Below are positions 43,320-52,555 of a stretch of 64,000 bases of DNA, one piece after another (the stretch's first letter is position 1; each line of letters begins with the position of its first letter). Both the position numbers and the translations under genes were made by a program. Source of the DNA: Oxalobacteraceae bacterium (GTDB lineage: Bacteria; Pseudomonadota; Gammaproteobacteria; Burkholderiales; Burkholderiaceae_D); contig JAIZVZ010000003.1 in NCBI GenBank assembly GCA_021768485.1, positions 1 to 64,000 of the forward strand. Direction: 5' to 3'. The notes below the pieces were generated by a model, which saw only the letters and a program-made list of their open reading frames with translations, had not been told where the DNA came from and made no database searches.

Positions 43320-45593
43320 ATGCACCCCACGCGCAAACTGTGGACCTGGCTCGGCATCATCTGTGCACTGTCCTTCGCCGTACTCGGCTGGGTCGGCACC
43401 GAGATTTACCTGACAGCCCCTCCCATTCCGAAGCAAGTCCTCAGCGTCGACGGCAGCGTGCTGTTCGACGAGGGCCAGGTGGTGCGCGGCCAGCAAGCCT
43501 GGCTGTCGGCCGGCGGCCAGCAGTTGGGCACCGTCTGGGGCCACGGCAGCTATGTCGCGCCCGACTGGTCGGCCGACTGGCTGCACCGCGAAGCGCTGGC
43601 GCTGCGCGATATCTGGGCCCGGCGCAGCTACGGCGCCGCGTTCGAAACCCTGACGGTCGGCCAGCAGGCAGAACTGAACGGCCGCCTGAAGGATGAAATG
43701 CGGCGCAATACCTACGACAAGGCCAGCGACACGATCGTCGTCTCCAAGGACCGCGCCGCCGCCATTGCCGCCATCGCCAGCCACTACACTGGCCTGTTCG
43801 GCACCGATCCGGCGCTCGACAAGCTGCGCACGCAATATGCGATGAATGCCAATTCGCTACCGGATCAGGGCGACCTGAAAGCATTGCCGGCCTTTGTCTT
43901 CTGGTCGGCCTGGGCGGCCGCCACCGACCGCCCCGGCGCGCTGAACCTGTCCTACACCAGCAACTGGCCGCATGAGCCGCTGGTCGGCAATACGCCAACG
44001 GCCGGCGCCGGCATCTGGTCGATCGCCAGCGTGATCCTGATGATCGCCGCCATCGCCGCCATGATTTTCTATCATTCGATGCACAAGGAAGAGGCCGATC
44101 CGACGCCGCCGAAAAGCGATCCGCTGTTCAGCCTGAAAGCCACGCCATCGATGCAGGCCACGAAAAAGTACTTTGTGGTCGTGATCGGCCTGATCCTGGC
44201 CCAGGTCGCGATGGGCGTCGTCACCGCCCACTACGCGGTCGAAGGCAAGAGCTTCTTCGGCTTCCCGCTGGCCGACTTCCTGCCGTTTATCGTCAGCCGC
44301 ACCATCCATACGCAATTTGCGGTCTTGTGGATCGCCACCGCCTGGCTCGCCACCGGCCTGTACATTGCGCCGGCCATTTCCGGCCATGAGCCGCGCTTCC
44401 AGAAATTCGGCGTCAATTTCCTGTTCTATGCGCTGCTGGTGATCGTGGTCGGTTCGACCGTCTGCGGCTGGCTCGGCACCCTGCAGCACAAGGGCACGGC
44501 GTTCGCATTCTGGATCGGCAATCAGGGCCTCGAATTTACCAGCATGGGCCGCATCTGGCAGATCCTGCTGTTCGTCGGCCTGCTGCTGTGGGCAACCTTG
44601 CTCGGACGAGGCTTGTGGCCGGCGCTGAAAAAGCCATCGGAAAGCCGCGGCCTGATCGCCATGGTGTTTCTGGCGGCGACCTGCATCGGCGGCTTTTATG
44701 CCACCTCGCTGACCTGGGGTCCGCACACCCACTACTCGATGATCGAATACTGGCGCTGGTGGCTCGTGCATCTGTGGGTCGAAGGCTTTTTCGAAGTATT
44801 CGCCACGGCCGTGATCGCCCTGCTGTTCACGCGTCTCGGTCTGATCCGGGCCGCCACCGCGAACACCGCGATCGTACTGGAAACCATCGTGTTCCTGTTC
44901 GGCGGCATCCTCGGCACCCTGCATCACCTGTACTTTACCGGCACGCCGACTTTCGTGATCGCCATCGGCGCCATGTTCTCGGCACTCGAAGTGGTGCCGC
45001 TGGCAATGATCGGTTTCGACGCCTACAACAGCTACCGGCGCTCGAAGGCCGCACCGTGGGTACAGACTTACAAGTGGTCGATCCTGTGCTTCCTGGCGGT
45101 CGGCTTCTGGAACATGATCGGCGCCGGCCTGCTGGGCTTTTCGATCAATACGCCGATCGCGCTGTATTACATGCAGGGCCTGAACATGACGGCGGCCCAT
45201 GGCCATGCAGCCCTGTTCGGTGTCTACGGCATGCTCGGCATCGGCCTGATGCTGTTCTGCCTGCGCGGTCTGACCGAGCGCGCCGCCTGGTCCGACAAGC
45301 TGCTCGGCGCGATGTTCTGGCTGCTCAATATCGGCCTGGCGATGATGGTCTTCATCTCGCTGGTCCCGGCCGGCATTTACCAGGCGTTCGCCAGCGTCAC
45401 CAAAGGCATGTGGTATGCGCGTTCGCCGGAAGTGATCCATTCGAAGGTAATGGAAACCCTGGTCTGGCTGCGGGTGCCCGGCGACGTCGTGTTCGCGCTC
45501 GGCGTGCTGTGCCTGGCACTGTTTGCGTGGCGCCTGCTGACGGCCGCCCGAGCGCCAAGCACGAAAAGCGCAACAGCCGCGGGCAAGGCATAA
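43320..45593 (+). CDS. norZ: Quinol-dependent nitric oxide reductase (qNOR)
   Basis: 757 residues, the length of the fused single-subunit enzyme. The N-terminal periplasmic extension resembles NorC without a haem-c motif (residues ~30-220). The twelve-helix NorB core holds the haem and iron ligands: RTIHTQFAVLWIATAWLATGLYI, WWLVHLWVEGFFEVFATA, GTLHHLYFTG and AAHGHAALFGVYG. It reduces two NO to N2O with quinol electrons at the inner membrane. A UUCG-loop terminator follows 40 bases after the stop, and a candidate NsrR operator precedes it. It removes the NO made by NirK, encoded downstream. Confidence 0.97.
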   Translation: MHPTRKLWTWLGIICALSFAVLGWVGTEIYLTAPPIPKQVLSVDGSVLFDEGQVVRGQQAWLSAGGQQLGTVWGHGSYVAPDWSADWLHREALALRDIWARRSYGAAFETLTVGQQAELNGRLKDEMRRNTYDKASDTIVVSKDRAAAIAAIASHYTGLFGTDPALDKLRTQYAMNANSLPDQGDLKALPAFVFWSAWAAATDRPGALNLSYTSNWPHEPLVGNTPTAGAGIWSIASVILMIAAIAAMIFYHSMHKEEADPTPPKSDPLFSLKATPSMQATKKYFVVVIGLILAQVAMGVVTAHYAVEGKSFFGFPLADFLPFIVSRTIHTQFAVLWIATAWLATGLYIAPAISGHEPRFQKFGVNFLFYALLVIVVGSTVCGWLGTLQHKGTAFAFWIGNQGLEFTSMGRIWQILLFVGLLLWATLLGRGLWPALKKPSESRGLIAMVFLAATCIGGFYATSLTWGPHTHYSMIEYWRWWLVHLWVEGFFEVFATAVIALLFTRLGLIRAATANTAIVLETIVFLFGGILGTLHHLYFTGTPTFVIAIGAMFSALEVVPLAMIGFDAYNSYRRSKAAPWVQTYKWSILCFLAVGFWNMIGAGLLGFSINTPIALYYMQGLNMTAAHGHAALFGVYGMLGIGLMLFCLRGLTERAAWSDKLLGAMFWLLNIGLAMMVFISLVPAGIYQAFASVTKGMWYARSPEVIHSKVMETLVWLRVPGDVVFALGVLCLALFAWRLLTAARAPSTKSATAAGKA

Positions 45594-45633
45594 TGCCGGG
45601 ATAGGCAGGCGGCATCACGGTTTTGCGGCACCT

Positions 45634-45659
45634 GGGCCGGCTTCGGCCGGCCCTTTTTT
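45634..45659 (+). terminator. Intrinsic terminator of norZ
   Basis: GGGCCGGC-TTCG-GCCGGCCC followed by six T: a perfect 8-bp stem with a UUCG tetraloop. Confidence 0.95.
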
Positions 45660-45676
45660 CGACATAAAGGCATGAC

Positions 45677-46057
45677 ATGGATTATCTGGCGATCAAGCAT
45701 CTGCACATGACTTGCGCCGCCCTCAGCGGCAGCCTGTTCCTGCTGCGCGCCGGCTGGATGTGGCGCGACTCGGCGCTGCTGCAGCAACGCTGGGTCAGGC
45801 TGGCGCCGCACGTGATCGATACCGCCCTGCTCGGCAGCGCCGTCATGCTGGCCTATCTGAGCGGCCAGACGCCATGGGGCCAGGCCTGGCTCGGTGCCAA
45901 GCTCGGCGCGCTGCTGCTGTATATCGTGCTCGGCACGCTTGCGCTCAAGCGCGGCAAAACAAAAGCCGTCCGCCGCACGGCCAGCGTGCTGGCGCTCCTG
46001 GTGTTTTTGTATATCGGCGCGGTCGCCATCAGCAAGCAGCCCCTGATCTTCGCCTAA
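45677..46057 (+). CDS. SirB2 family membrane protein
   Basis: 126 residues with four hydrophobic helices: MDYLAIKHLHMTCAALSGSLFLLRAGWMW, then VIDTALLGSAVMLAYLSGQTPW, AKLGALLLYIVLGTLALKRG and VLALLVFLYIGAVAISKQP. The HxxxAxLSGxLFxLRxxWMW opening is the SirB2 (invasion gene expression up-regulator) signature. Members are widespread small membrane proteins with conserved His residues, often near respiratory genes, and without a proven function. It stands between the norZ terminator and nirK, so it has its own promoter. Confidence 0.88.
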   Translation: MDYLAIKHLHMTCAALSGSLFLLRAGWMWRDSALLQQRWVRLAPHVIDTALLGSAVMLAYLSGQTPWGQAWLGAKLGALLLYIVLGTLALKRGKTKAVRRTASVLALLVFLYIGAVAISKQPLIFA

Positions 46058-46446
46058 TTTCAAGCCGGGCCGCCAGGCAGGCCAATTGGGCGCAGCATTT
46101 TTTGCATTCGCCCGCATGCCATTGACAGCGGCATTGCGCACTTGCCACCCAGGACCTCTTCGCTTTCCGCGATTCCCGCAATCTTTCCATCGCTCCCGCC
46201 TTGCTCCTCGAAACACTCGCGCGATTCCCATCGCTTCAACTCAGCCGGATGAACTCCTAGTTCTTCTTGACTAGGCCGTGCTTCATTTTCCGGCGCAGCG
46301 CATCGGTCATCCGGCGCGGCCAGCCCAGCCCTGTGACCGATAGCGGCAAGGGGAAACGCGGCGTACGCTCCACCTACAATATTGCCGCAAATCTAGCTCG
46401 GCACGCGCGGCTCGCTTCACTGTTTTCTTTATCTGAAGGAAAGTCC
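46058..46446. other. Intergenic before nirK, no gene seen
   Basis: 389 bases without a credible gene. I looked for FNR, Dnr/NnrR and NsrR sites and found none that match well. AAGGAAAGTCC directly before 46447 is the nirK ribosome site. Confidence 0.5.
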
Positions 46447-47979
46447 ATGAAACGTTTGCCTCAGGCCGCACTCATCTCGCTGACGCTGGCCGCCGTCGTA
46501 TTGAGCTTTGCCATAGGGCCCCAGGTGGTGGCCGGCGCCGCAATTGTCGCCCCCGCGGTCGCCCCCGAAGTCGCCTCCGCGGGCGACTTCGGGGCACCGC
46601 AAGGCATGCCGATCCGCGCCGTTCTGACCAGTCCGCCCTTCGTGCCGCCAGCACTCAAGCGCAACTATCCGGCCAAGGTCATCGTCGAACTCGAAGTGAT
46701 CGAAAAAGAGATGCCGATCTCGGAAGGCGTCAGCTATACCTTCTGGACTTTTGGCGGCACGGTGCCGGGCAGCTTCATCCGCGTGCGCCAGGGCGATACC
46801 GTCGAATTCCACCTGAAAAATCATCCGAGCAGCAAGATGCCGCACAATATAGACCTGCATGGCGTGACCGGCCCCGGCGGCGGCGCGGCGTCGAGTTTCA
46901 CGGCCCCCGGCCACGAATCGCAATTCAGCTTCAAGGCCCTCAACGAAGGCATATATGTTTATCACTGCGCCACGGCGCCAGTCGGCATGCACGTCGCCAA
47001 CGGCATGTATGGACTGATTCTGGTCGAGCCGCCAGGCGGCCTGGCCGCCGTCGATCACGAATATTATGTGATGCAGGGCGACTTTTACACCACCGGCAAA
47101 TACCGCGCCAAGGGCTGGCAAGGCTTCGACATGGAAAAAGCCATCGACGAACGGCCGACCTATGTCTTGTTCAACGGCGCCGAAGGGGCCCTGACCGGCG
47201 ACAAGGCCTTGCGGGCCAAGACCAATGAAACCGTGCGCCTGTTCGTGGGCAATGGCGGTCCCAATCTGGTATCGAGTTTTCATGTGATCGGTGCCATTTT
47301 CGACAAGGTCCGCTTCGAAGGCGGCAGCAACTTCCAGCAAAATGTGCAGACCACCTTGATTCCGGCCGGCGGCGCGGCAGTGGTCGAATACCAGACCAAG
47401 GTACCGGGCAGCTATGTGATGGTCGACCATTCGATCTTCCGCGCATTTAACAAAGGGGCACTGGCCATCATGAAAGTCGACGGCCCTGAAAACAAGGAAA
47501 TCTATTCGGGCAAAGAAGTCGATTCCGTTTATCTGGGCGACCGCGCTGCGCCGAATATGGCGGCAGTCAGCAAGGCGACGGCGGCCGCCGCCAGCGGTTC
47601 GCTGACGGTGCGCGACCAGGTCAATGCCGGCAAAGCGCTCTTCAACGGCACCTGCTCGGTCTGCCATCAGGCCAATGGCGCGGGCTTGCCCGGCGTCTTT
47701 CCGCCGCTGGCGAAATCGGATTATCTGAACGCCAATCCGAAACGCGCAATCGGCGTCGTGATCCATGGCCTAAGCGGCAAACTGAAGGTCAACGGCAAGG
47801 AATACGAATCGACCATGCCGCCGATGAGCCAGCTGAACGACGACGAAGTGGCCAACATCCTCACCTACGTGCTCAACAGCTGGGACAATAAAGGCACGCA
47901 CATCAAGGCCGCCGAAGTCAAGGCGGAACGTGCCAAAACCGCGCCCAAAACCGGCCCCAAAGCAGCCGGCGAACACTGA
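46447..47979 (+). CDS. nirK: Copper nitrite reductase NirK with fused C-terminal cytochrome c domain
   Basis: 510 residues: signal peptide ([21 protein letters not shown]), two cupredoxin domains, and a class I cytochrome c at the C-terminus. Type 1 and 2 copper ligands appear in [16 protein letters not shown] (with the catalytic Asp) and [20 protein letters not shown], and the second-domain His in [11 protein letters not shown]. The haem site is [16 protein letters not shown] with Met in STMPPMSQL. It reduces nitrite to NO in the periplasm. The tethered cytochrome is the three-domain type known from Ralstonia pickettii. nirV follows one base after the stop. The frame is open further upstream, but the signal peptide sets the start. 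Confidence 0.96.
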   Translation: MKRLPQAALISLTLAAVVLSFAIGPQVVAGAAIVAPAVAPEVASAGDFGAPQGMPIRAVLTSPPFVPPALKRNYPAKVIVELEVIEKEMPISEGVSYTFWTFGGTVPGSFIRVRQGDTVEFHLKNHPSSKMPHNIDLHGVTGPGGGAASSFTAPGHESQFSFKALNEGIYVYHCATAPVGMHVANGMYGLILVEPPGGLAAVDHEYYVMQGDFYTTGKYRAKGWQGFDMEKAIDERPTYVLFNGAEGALTGDKALRAKTNETVRLFVGNGGPNLVSSFHVIGAIFDKVRFEGGSNFQQNVQTTLIPAGGAAVVEYQTKVPGSYVMVDHSIFRAFNKGALAIMKVDGPENKEIYSGKEVDSVYLGDRAAPNMAAVSKATAAAASGSLTVRDQVNAGKALFNGTCSVCHQANGAGLPGVFPPLAKSDYLNANPKRAIGVVIHGLSGKLKVNGKEYESTMPPMSQLNDDEVANILTYVLNSWDNKGTHIKAAEVKAERAKTAPKTGPKAAGEH

Positions 47980-47980
47980 C

Positions 47981-48814
47981 ATGGCGTACGAGACGCGCGC
48001 CGCCGGCAAATGGTGTGGCATCGCATGCGCCATGCTGCTGGCCAGCGCGCTGCCGGCCCGCGGCGCGCCCGCCGAGGTGAACATGAGCAGCATGCCGGCG
48101 CCGCATTACGTGGCCGTGCCGGCCGGCCAATTGCGCAGCGTGCTGTCGACCGGCAGCGCGGCGCAGACGCCGGTCAGCGTCGCCGCCTTCGCGCTGCGCG
48201 AAACAGTTGTCACCAACAGCGAATTCGCGGCATTCCTCGATCGTCACCCGGAATGGCAAAAAGCGGCCGTGCCCGAGGTCTTTGCCGACCCCGGCTATCT
48301 GCACGCCCTGGCGTTCGATATGCGACATGAAAACGCGGCGGCGGCCGTCACCAGCGTCAGCTGGTTCGCGGCCCAGGCTTATTGCGAGAGCGAAGCGGCG
48401 CGCCTGCCGAACTGGTACGAATGGGAATACGTGGCGGCGGCCGATGCCAGACGGCGCGATGCGCGCGACGATCCGCAATGGCGCGCCCGCATCCTGAACT
48501 GGTATGCACAGCCGGCCACGCGCACGCGCGCAGCCGCCGGCGGCGCCCCGAATGCCTATGGCGTGCGCGACATGCATGGCCTGGTATGGGAATGGGTGGC
48601 CGACTTCAACGCCCTGCTGGTCGCGGCCGACAGCCGCAATCAGGGCGACCCCGATCAACTGCAATACTGCGGCGCCGGCGCCATCAGTTTGCAAGACCGT
48701 GACAATTATGCAGTCCTCATGCGCATCGCCTTGCTCTCTTCGCTGAACGGCAAGGACACCACCGACAGCCTCGGTTTCCGCTGCGCCCGATCCACTGAAA
48801 CGGAGTCAAAATGA
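47981..48814 (+). CDS. nirV: NirV-like formylglycine-generating-enzyme (SUMF1) domain protein
   Basis: 277 residues with a signal peptide (GIACAMLLASALPARGA). The FGE-sulfatase domain includes FALRETVVTNSEFAAFLDRHPEW, VSWFAAQAYCESEAARLPNWYEWEYVAAAD and MHGLVWEWVADFN, ending TDSLGFRCARS. NirV proteins accompany nirK in many denitrifiers, and their biochemical role is not settled. The gene starts one base after nirK and its stop overlaps the sco start (ATGA), so nirK-nirV-sco is one operon. Export to the periplasm is expected. Confidence 0.9.
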   Translation: MAYETRAAGKWCGIACAMLLASALPARGAPAEVNMSSMPAPHYVAVPAGQLRSVLSTGSAAQTPVSVAAFALRETVVTNSEFAAFLDRHPEWQKAAVPEVFADPGYLHALAFDMRHENAAAAVTSVSWFAAQAYCESEAARLPNWYEWEYVAAADARRRDARDDPQWRARILNWYAQPATRTRAAAGGAPNAYGVRDMHGLVWEWVADFNALLVAADSRNQGDPDQLQYCGAGAISLQDRDNYAVLMRIALLSSLNGKDTTDSLGFRCARSTETESK

Positions 48815-49473
48815 AAACACTTCTTGCGTCACATCCGCGCACCGCTCTGCTCGGCCTGCTCTTGCTGAGCAACTTCGCACCAGGTGCGGCAAGGGCATCA
48901 AACGCCACCGCACCGACATCGGCGGCGGCACTGCCGGCCACGCCAGCGGCGGCGCCGCGCCCATTGCCCGGCAATTCCATCTATCAATTAGCAGCAACCA
49001 TGGTCGATCAGGACGGCCGCGCCTCCGCCTGGCGCGAGCGGCGCGGTCAGCCAATACTGGTCAGCATGTTTTACAATTCCTGCGAATTTGTCTGTCCGCT
49101 GCTGATCGATACCATGCGCCTGACCGAGCAGGGCTTGAGCGCCGCCGAACGCGGGCAGCTGGGCATGCTGCTCATTACCTTCGATCCGGAGCGCGACGAT
49201 GTCAAGACGCTCAAGACCGTCTTCGAACAACGCCAGCTCGATCCGCGGCAATGGACGCTGGCGCGCACCGATGCGGCCAGCGTGCGCAAGATCGCCGCCA
49301 CGCTCGACATTCAATACCGGCGCCTGGCCAGCGGCGACTACAATCATACGACAGTGCTGGTGCTGCTCGACGCCGAAGGCCGCATCGTCGGCCGCACAAA
49401 AAAGGTCGGCGCTATCGATCCGGCGTTTCTGGCACTGATCCGGCAGACCATTGCCGCCGCCCACCCTTCCTGA
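48811..49473 (+). CDS. SCO family copper/redox protein
   Basis: 220 residues with a signal peptide or N-terminal anchor (TALLGLLLLSNFAPGAARA) and a thioredoxin-like domain with the Sco copper set: the Cys pair in SMFYNSCEFVCPLLID (CxxxC) and the distal His in GDYNHTTVLVLLD. Sco proteins deliver copper or reduce Cys at CuA sites; beside nirK this one may metallate NirK or the periplasmic copper pool. It overlaps nirV by four bases and is the last gene of the nir operon. Confidence 0.93.
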   Translation: MKTLLASHPRTALLGLLLLSNFAPGAARASNATAPTSAAALPATPAAAPRPLPGNSIYQLAATMVDQDGRASAWRERRGQPILVSMFYNSCEFVCPLLIDTMRLTEQGLSAAERGQLGMLLITFDPERDDVKTLKTVFEQRQLDPRQWTLARTDAASVRKIAATLDIQYRRLASGDYNHTTVLVLLDAEGRIVGRTKKVGAIDPAFLALIRQTIAAAHPS

Positions 49474-49826
49474 AAAAGCGCCGCGCGCCGGCCCGCTCAG
49501 CTTGGCTGCTGCTTGGCAGCCCTGCTTGTCTCCAGTATTGCCTGTCCCGCGCCTGCCGGCGCCGCCGGCCCGCGAACGGCGAGGCTCCCGCCTTGCACCG
49601 CCCCACGCAAAAAACCGCCCGCCTGTCGCTGCGCCGCCGGCTCGGTGAACAAGCGGACGAACAACTGGACGCGCTCGCCCCCATCCTTTACACTTATTGA
49701 GATGCTGCAACAAAAATATTGTCGGCATTGACAGACGAGCAGGCGACATTCATCCCCATAAGATAGCCGCAGCGGCCCCGGACGTGAGCGGCAACAGAAA
49801 AATCTCGCAGCGAAGGAAAAACTCGA
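49474..49826. other. Intergenic, no gene seen
   Basis: 353 bases of GC-rich sequence between the nir operon and the CBS gene. Frames here are shadows of each other with no family pattern. GCGAAGGAAAAACTCGA directly before 49827 contains the ribosome site for the CBS gene. Confidence 0.5.
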
Positions 49827-50264
49827 ATGGACAAATCGATACAAATCAAACAGATCATGACTGCCAAAGTGGTCAAGGTCGAATTGGACGACAAGCTCTC
49901 TTTACTAAAAGAAATATTCGAAAACCTGAAATTCCATCATATTCTCGTGGTCGACGAAGGCGAGTTGCTCGGCATCGTCTCCGATCGCGATTTATTCAAA
50001 GCCCTCAGTCCGAATTTGGGATCGTCGACCGAAAACTATAAGGATGTCGCAACGCTCAACAAACGCGTCCATCAAGTGATGTCGCGCAATCCGGTTTCGC
50101 TCAATGAAAACGCGACCGTCAACGATGCGATCGCCCTCTTCAATACGCGCGGCGTATCGTGCATTCCGATTGTCGACAAAGATAATAAACCGGTCGGCAT
50201 CGTCAGCTGGCGTGATGTGATGCGCAATCTGCACGCAGTCCATGTCACGCAGGCAGCGGTCTGA
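49827..50264 (+). CDS. CBS-domain pair protein
   Basis: 145 residues made of two CBS motifs: IKQIMTAKVVKVELDDKLSLLKEIFENLKFHHILVVDEGELLGIVSDRDLFKAL (residues ~6-60), and VHQVMSRNPVSLNENATVNDAIALFNTRGVSCIPIVDKDNKPVGIVSWRDVMRNL (~80-135). A tandem pair forms a Bateman module that binds adenine nucleotides as an energy sensor. There is no effector domain, so it probably acts on a partner. It follows the nir operon and is convergent with the first small-RNA candidate. Stand-alone CBS proteins occur near anaerobic respiration genes, but the partner is unknown. Confidence 0.92.
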   Translation: MDKSIQIKQIMTAKVVKVELDDKLSLLKEIFENLKFHHILVVDEGELLGIVSDRDLFKALSPNLGSSTENYKDVATLNKRVHQVMSRNPVSLNENATVNDAIALFNTRGVSCIPIVDKDNKPVGIVSWRDVMRNLHAVHVTQAAV

Positions 50265-50381
50265 ATTGATTTGATGGCCCCATGCGCGGCACTCTGCTGG
50301 CGCATGGCGGACCTGCTCCTGGCCGCGACAAGCACCACTTGCAGCAGGCACAGGCGCAAATGAGACGGAAAAACACGATCT

Positions 50382-50525
50382 AAAAAAACAAAAGCCCGCG
50401 ACCGGAAGGTGGCAGGCTATATTTACTCTATATCTATCTGATAAGTAGTAAATCAATCAATATACAATTCCGGCGACTATATTGCGACGTGAACTACATA
50501 TTTCCAGGTCAATTTCTTTTCCTGT
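50382..50525 (-). ncRNA. Candidate small RNA, copy 1 of a tandem pair
   Basis: A 144-base predicted transcript. Promoter: -35 TTGCGT (50554-50559 on the minus strand), 16-base spacer, -10 TATTAT (50532-50537). Terminator: AGCC-TGC-ACC / GGT-GC-GGCT stem (50393-50418) followed by TTTTGTTTTTTT. The body contains ATATGTAG, CACGTCGCA, a TTTACT / AGTAAA stem and TCAGATAGAT, all shared with copy 2. No open frame of note runs along it. Homology between copies covers promoter, body and terminator, as expected of a duplicated RNA gene. Convergent with the CBS gene. Family not recognised. Confidence 0.68.
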
Positions 50526-50756
50526 GATTTAATAATACCAGAAAAAAACTTCTACGCAAGCATTATTTTCAATTTTTTCGAATTTCAGCAACAGCCGACG
50601 GCGACCGCCATCGCACGCCCCTTCAAACCCGACAATTGCGGCAATGACGGCACAAACCTAGGCGGCGGGGTCGGCGACCGGACTGGAAAAACGCGGCATG
50701 CCCCGGAAAAAGCAAGACGTCGAAAAAGCCGGTTCAACGAATCGCGCCTCACAATA

Positions 50757-50896
50757 TAAAAAGCCCGCGACCCAAAGGTGGCAGGCTGGCATTTACCCTA
50801 ATCTATCTGAATAGTAGTAAATTGAAACAATATATAAATCCGGCGGCTATAGTGCGACGTGACCTACATATTTGCAAGCGATTTGATGTCGCCCAC
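50757..50896 (-). ncRNA. Candidate small RNA, copy 2 of a tandem pair
   Basis: A 140-base predicted transcript. Promoter: -35 TTGCGC (50925-50930, minus strand), 16-base spacer, -10 TATTAT (50903-50908). Terminator: AGCC-TGC-ACC / GGT-GC-GGCT stem (50762-50787) followed by TTTTTA. The body aligns with copy 1 almost throughout, while the 5' leader (first ~25 bases) differs. The TTTAC / GTAAA stem is kept despite a base change in one arm. It starts about 370 bases upstream of copy 1 on the same strand. Likely a regulatory RNA gene; target unknown. Confidence 0.68.
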
Positions 50897-51183
50897 GAAT
50901 TAATAATATCAGAAATATTTTTCCGCGCAACTCTTTTTTTATCTTGTCGTCGATTGGCAACAACAGCAGCGGCAACCATGAAATCGCGGCCGCAAAAGCG
51001 ATGCGGCGAGGCCGCACGGCGCCCACGTGTTCCATCCAAATCAGGCCCGGCCTCGCCCCTTCCCTGGCAAGTTCAGCAGGCATTTGATCGCAAATTGTGT
51101 TCATCCCGCGAGTGTGATGCAGCAAGCGCAAATAATTTGCCGAAACTCAATGTGGCTGCTTGCCGCGCGCGTTATCCTTTAGC

Positions 51184-51357
51184 ATGAAGCAAAAGTTACA
51201 AACAACACCGCCTCCCACCCCCAACCGGCAAGCCCTTATTCAAGAGGCCTTGCGCATCCAGGCCGAACTCGACGACATGAGCGCGACGGCCTATCTGATG
51301 CGGGCCGGTCTTGGCTTTGCCGATGCGCTCCGCATTTTGCTGTTAAAGCACAAGTAA
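51184..51357 (+). CDS. Small hypothetical protein
   Basis: 57 residues: MKQKLQTTPPPTPNRQALI, then a helix-rich QEALRIQAELDDMSATAYLMRAGLGFADALRILLLKHK. The second part is amphipathic with even codon use typical of the genome, which favours a real gene. There is no strong ribosome site, and I recognise no family. It lies just upstream of the DnaA-box-like element before pdxH. An alternative start at 51160 would add eight residues. Confidence 0.5.
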   Translation: MKQKLQTTPPPTPNRQALIQEALRIQAELDDMSATAYLMRAGLGFADALRILLLKHK

Positions 51358-51362
51358 GCAGA

Positions 51363-51427
51363 TATCCCCACAAACTGTGCGCAAGCTTGTGGATAAGATC
51401 GCTCAGCCCTCCGCAAACCATTGATTT
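51363..51427. repeat. Bipartite DnaA-box-like element, copy 1
   Basis: TATCCCCA, 17 bases with TGTGCGCAA in the middle, TGTGGATAA (reverse complement of the consensus DnaA box), 22 bases, then CATTGATTT. The same parts with identical spacings occur at 56245-56309. It lies 250 bases before the pdxH start codon. Between it and pdxH there is a CCTCGATT / AATCGAGG dyad at 51442-51459 and a possible -10 TATACT near 51638. Confidence 0.75.
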
Positions 51428-51678
51428 ATTACAAGATAATGGCCTCGATTAAAATCGAGGCGCCGTCAAGATTTGTTCATGCAAAAAACCGAGCGCATCG
51501 CTCAGACATACGCTGCAATAAAACGATGCCGGAAGTGGCGCGCTCAACAGCGCCTACATTGAAGCACGCATCGGGCGCGCTTCGCCGCGCAGTGCGTTCC
51601 GCAGTTTTTTCTGCAATTTTTCTGCATTTTTTCTATATACTGGACAGTTATCGTCAACCAGCACCCCATTACCACCGC

Positions 51679-52317
51679 ATGACATCGCTCGCCGATCTTC
51701 GCAAGACCTACGCCCGGGATTCCTTGACCATGTCCGCCGTCAATCCCGATCCCATACTGCAATTTAAGAGCTGGATGGAAGAGGCACTCAAGGCCGAGCT
51801 GCCGGAACCGAATGCGATGACGCTCGCCACCGTCGACGCCGAAGGCAAGCCATCGGCACGCATCGTCCTGATCAAGGGCGTCGATCAGCGCGGCTTCATA
51901 TTTTTCACCAACTATGAGAGCCACAAGGGCCGCGATCTGGCAGGCAATCAAAATGCCGCGCTATTGTTTCACTGGATAGAATTGGAACGACAGGTACGCA
52001 TCGAAGGACGCGTCGAAAAACTGCCCGATGCCGAAAGCGACGCCTATTATGCATCGCGTCCGCTCGACTCGCGCATCGGCGCCTGGGCCTCCGAACAGAG
52101 CCAGGAAGTGTCCAATCGCATGACTCTGCTGGCCCGCGCCGCCAAATTCGCCGCCAAATTCGGCCTGCACCCGCCGCGCCCGCCGCATTGGGGCGGCTAT
52201 CTGGTGGTCCCCGAATCGATGGAATTCTGGCAGGGCCGGCCATCGCGCCTGCACGACCGCATCACCTATGGCCGACAGGCCGATGGCAGCTGGCGACTGG
52301 CCAGGCTGGCGCCATAA
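51679..52317 (+). CDS. pdxH: Pyridoxamine 5'-phosphate oxidase
   Basis: 212 residues, normal for PdxH. FMN enzyme that oxidises pyridoxine or pyridoxamine phosphate to pyridoxal phosphate. Landmarks are [80 protein letters not shown] and the C-terminal [18 protein letters not shown] with the substrate-binding Arg and His. The Met at 51679 begins [11 protein letters not shown], the family N-terminus; the open frame upstream is not conserved. Single gene, possibly driven from the region holding the DnaA-box-like element. Confidence 0.97.
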   Translation: MTSLADLRKTYARDSLTMSAVNPDPILQFKSWMEEALKAELPEPNAMTLATVDAEGKPSARIVLIKGVDQRGFIFFTNYESHKGRDLAGNQNAALLFHWIELERQVRIEGRVEKLPDAESDAYYASRPLDSRIGAWASEQSQEVSNRMTLLARAAKFAAKFGLHPPRPPHWGGYLVVPESMEFWQGRPSRLHDRITYGRQADGSWRLARLAP

Positions 52318-52555
52318 GAAAATAGTAAGTCAAAGAAAAACAGGAAATCTCGTCAAGAAACCGCTGGTATCGGCGCCGGTCGAGAGCGCAAACGATTTCG
52401 AGATTTCACGAATTTCTGCATTCGGCGTTTGCCGGAATCTGCCGGCGCACACCCATGTCCATGGATCCGCATCAAACCCGGTCTTCGGGCGCCCGGCCAT
52501 AAAATGCGCCGCCTGCTTGCTGTATTTTCCTGCCGAACCGGCCAGGCTAGACCAT

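Noticed and set aside
51421-51678. An N-terminal extension of PdxH of 86 residues
   Set aside because: The conserved protein begins at 51679; the extension is not family-like and would cover the DnaA-box-like element and promoter region.
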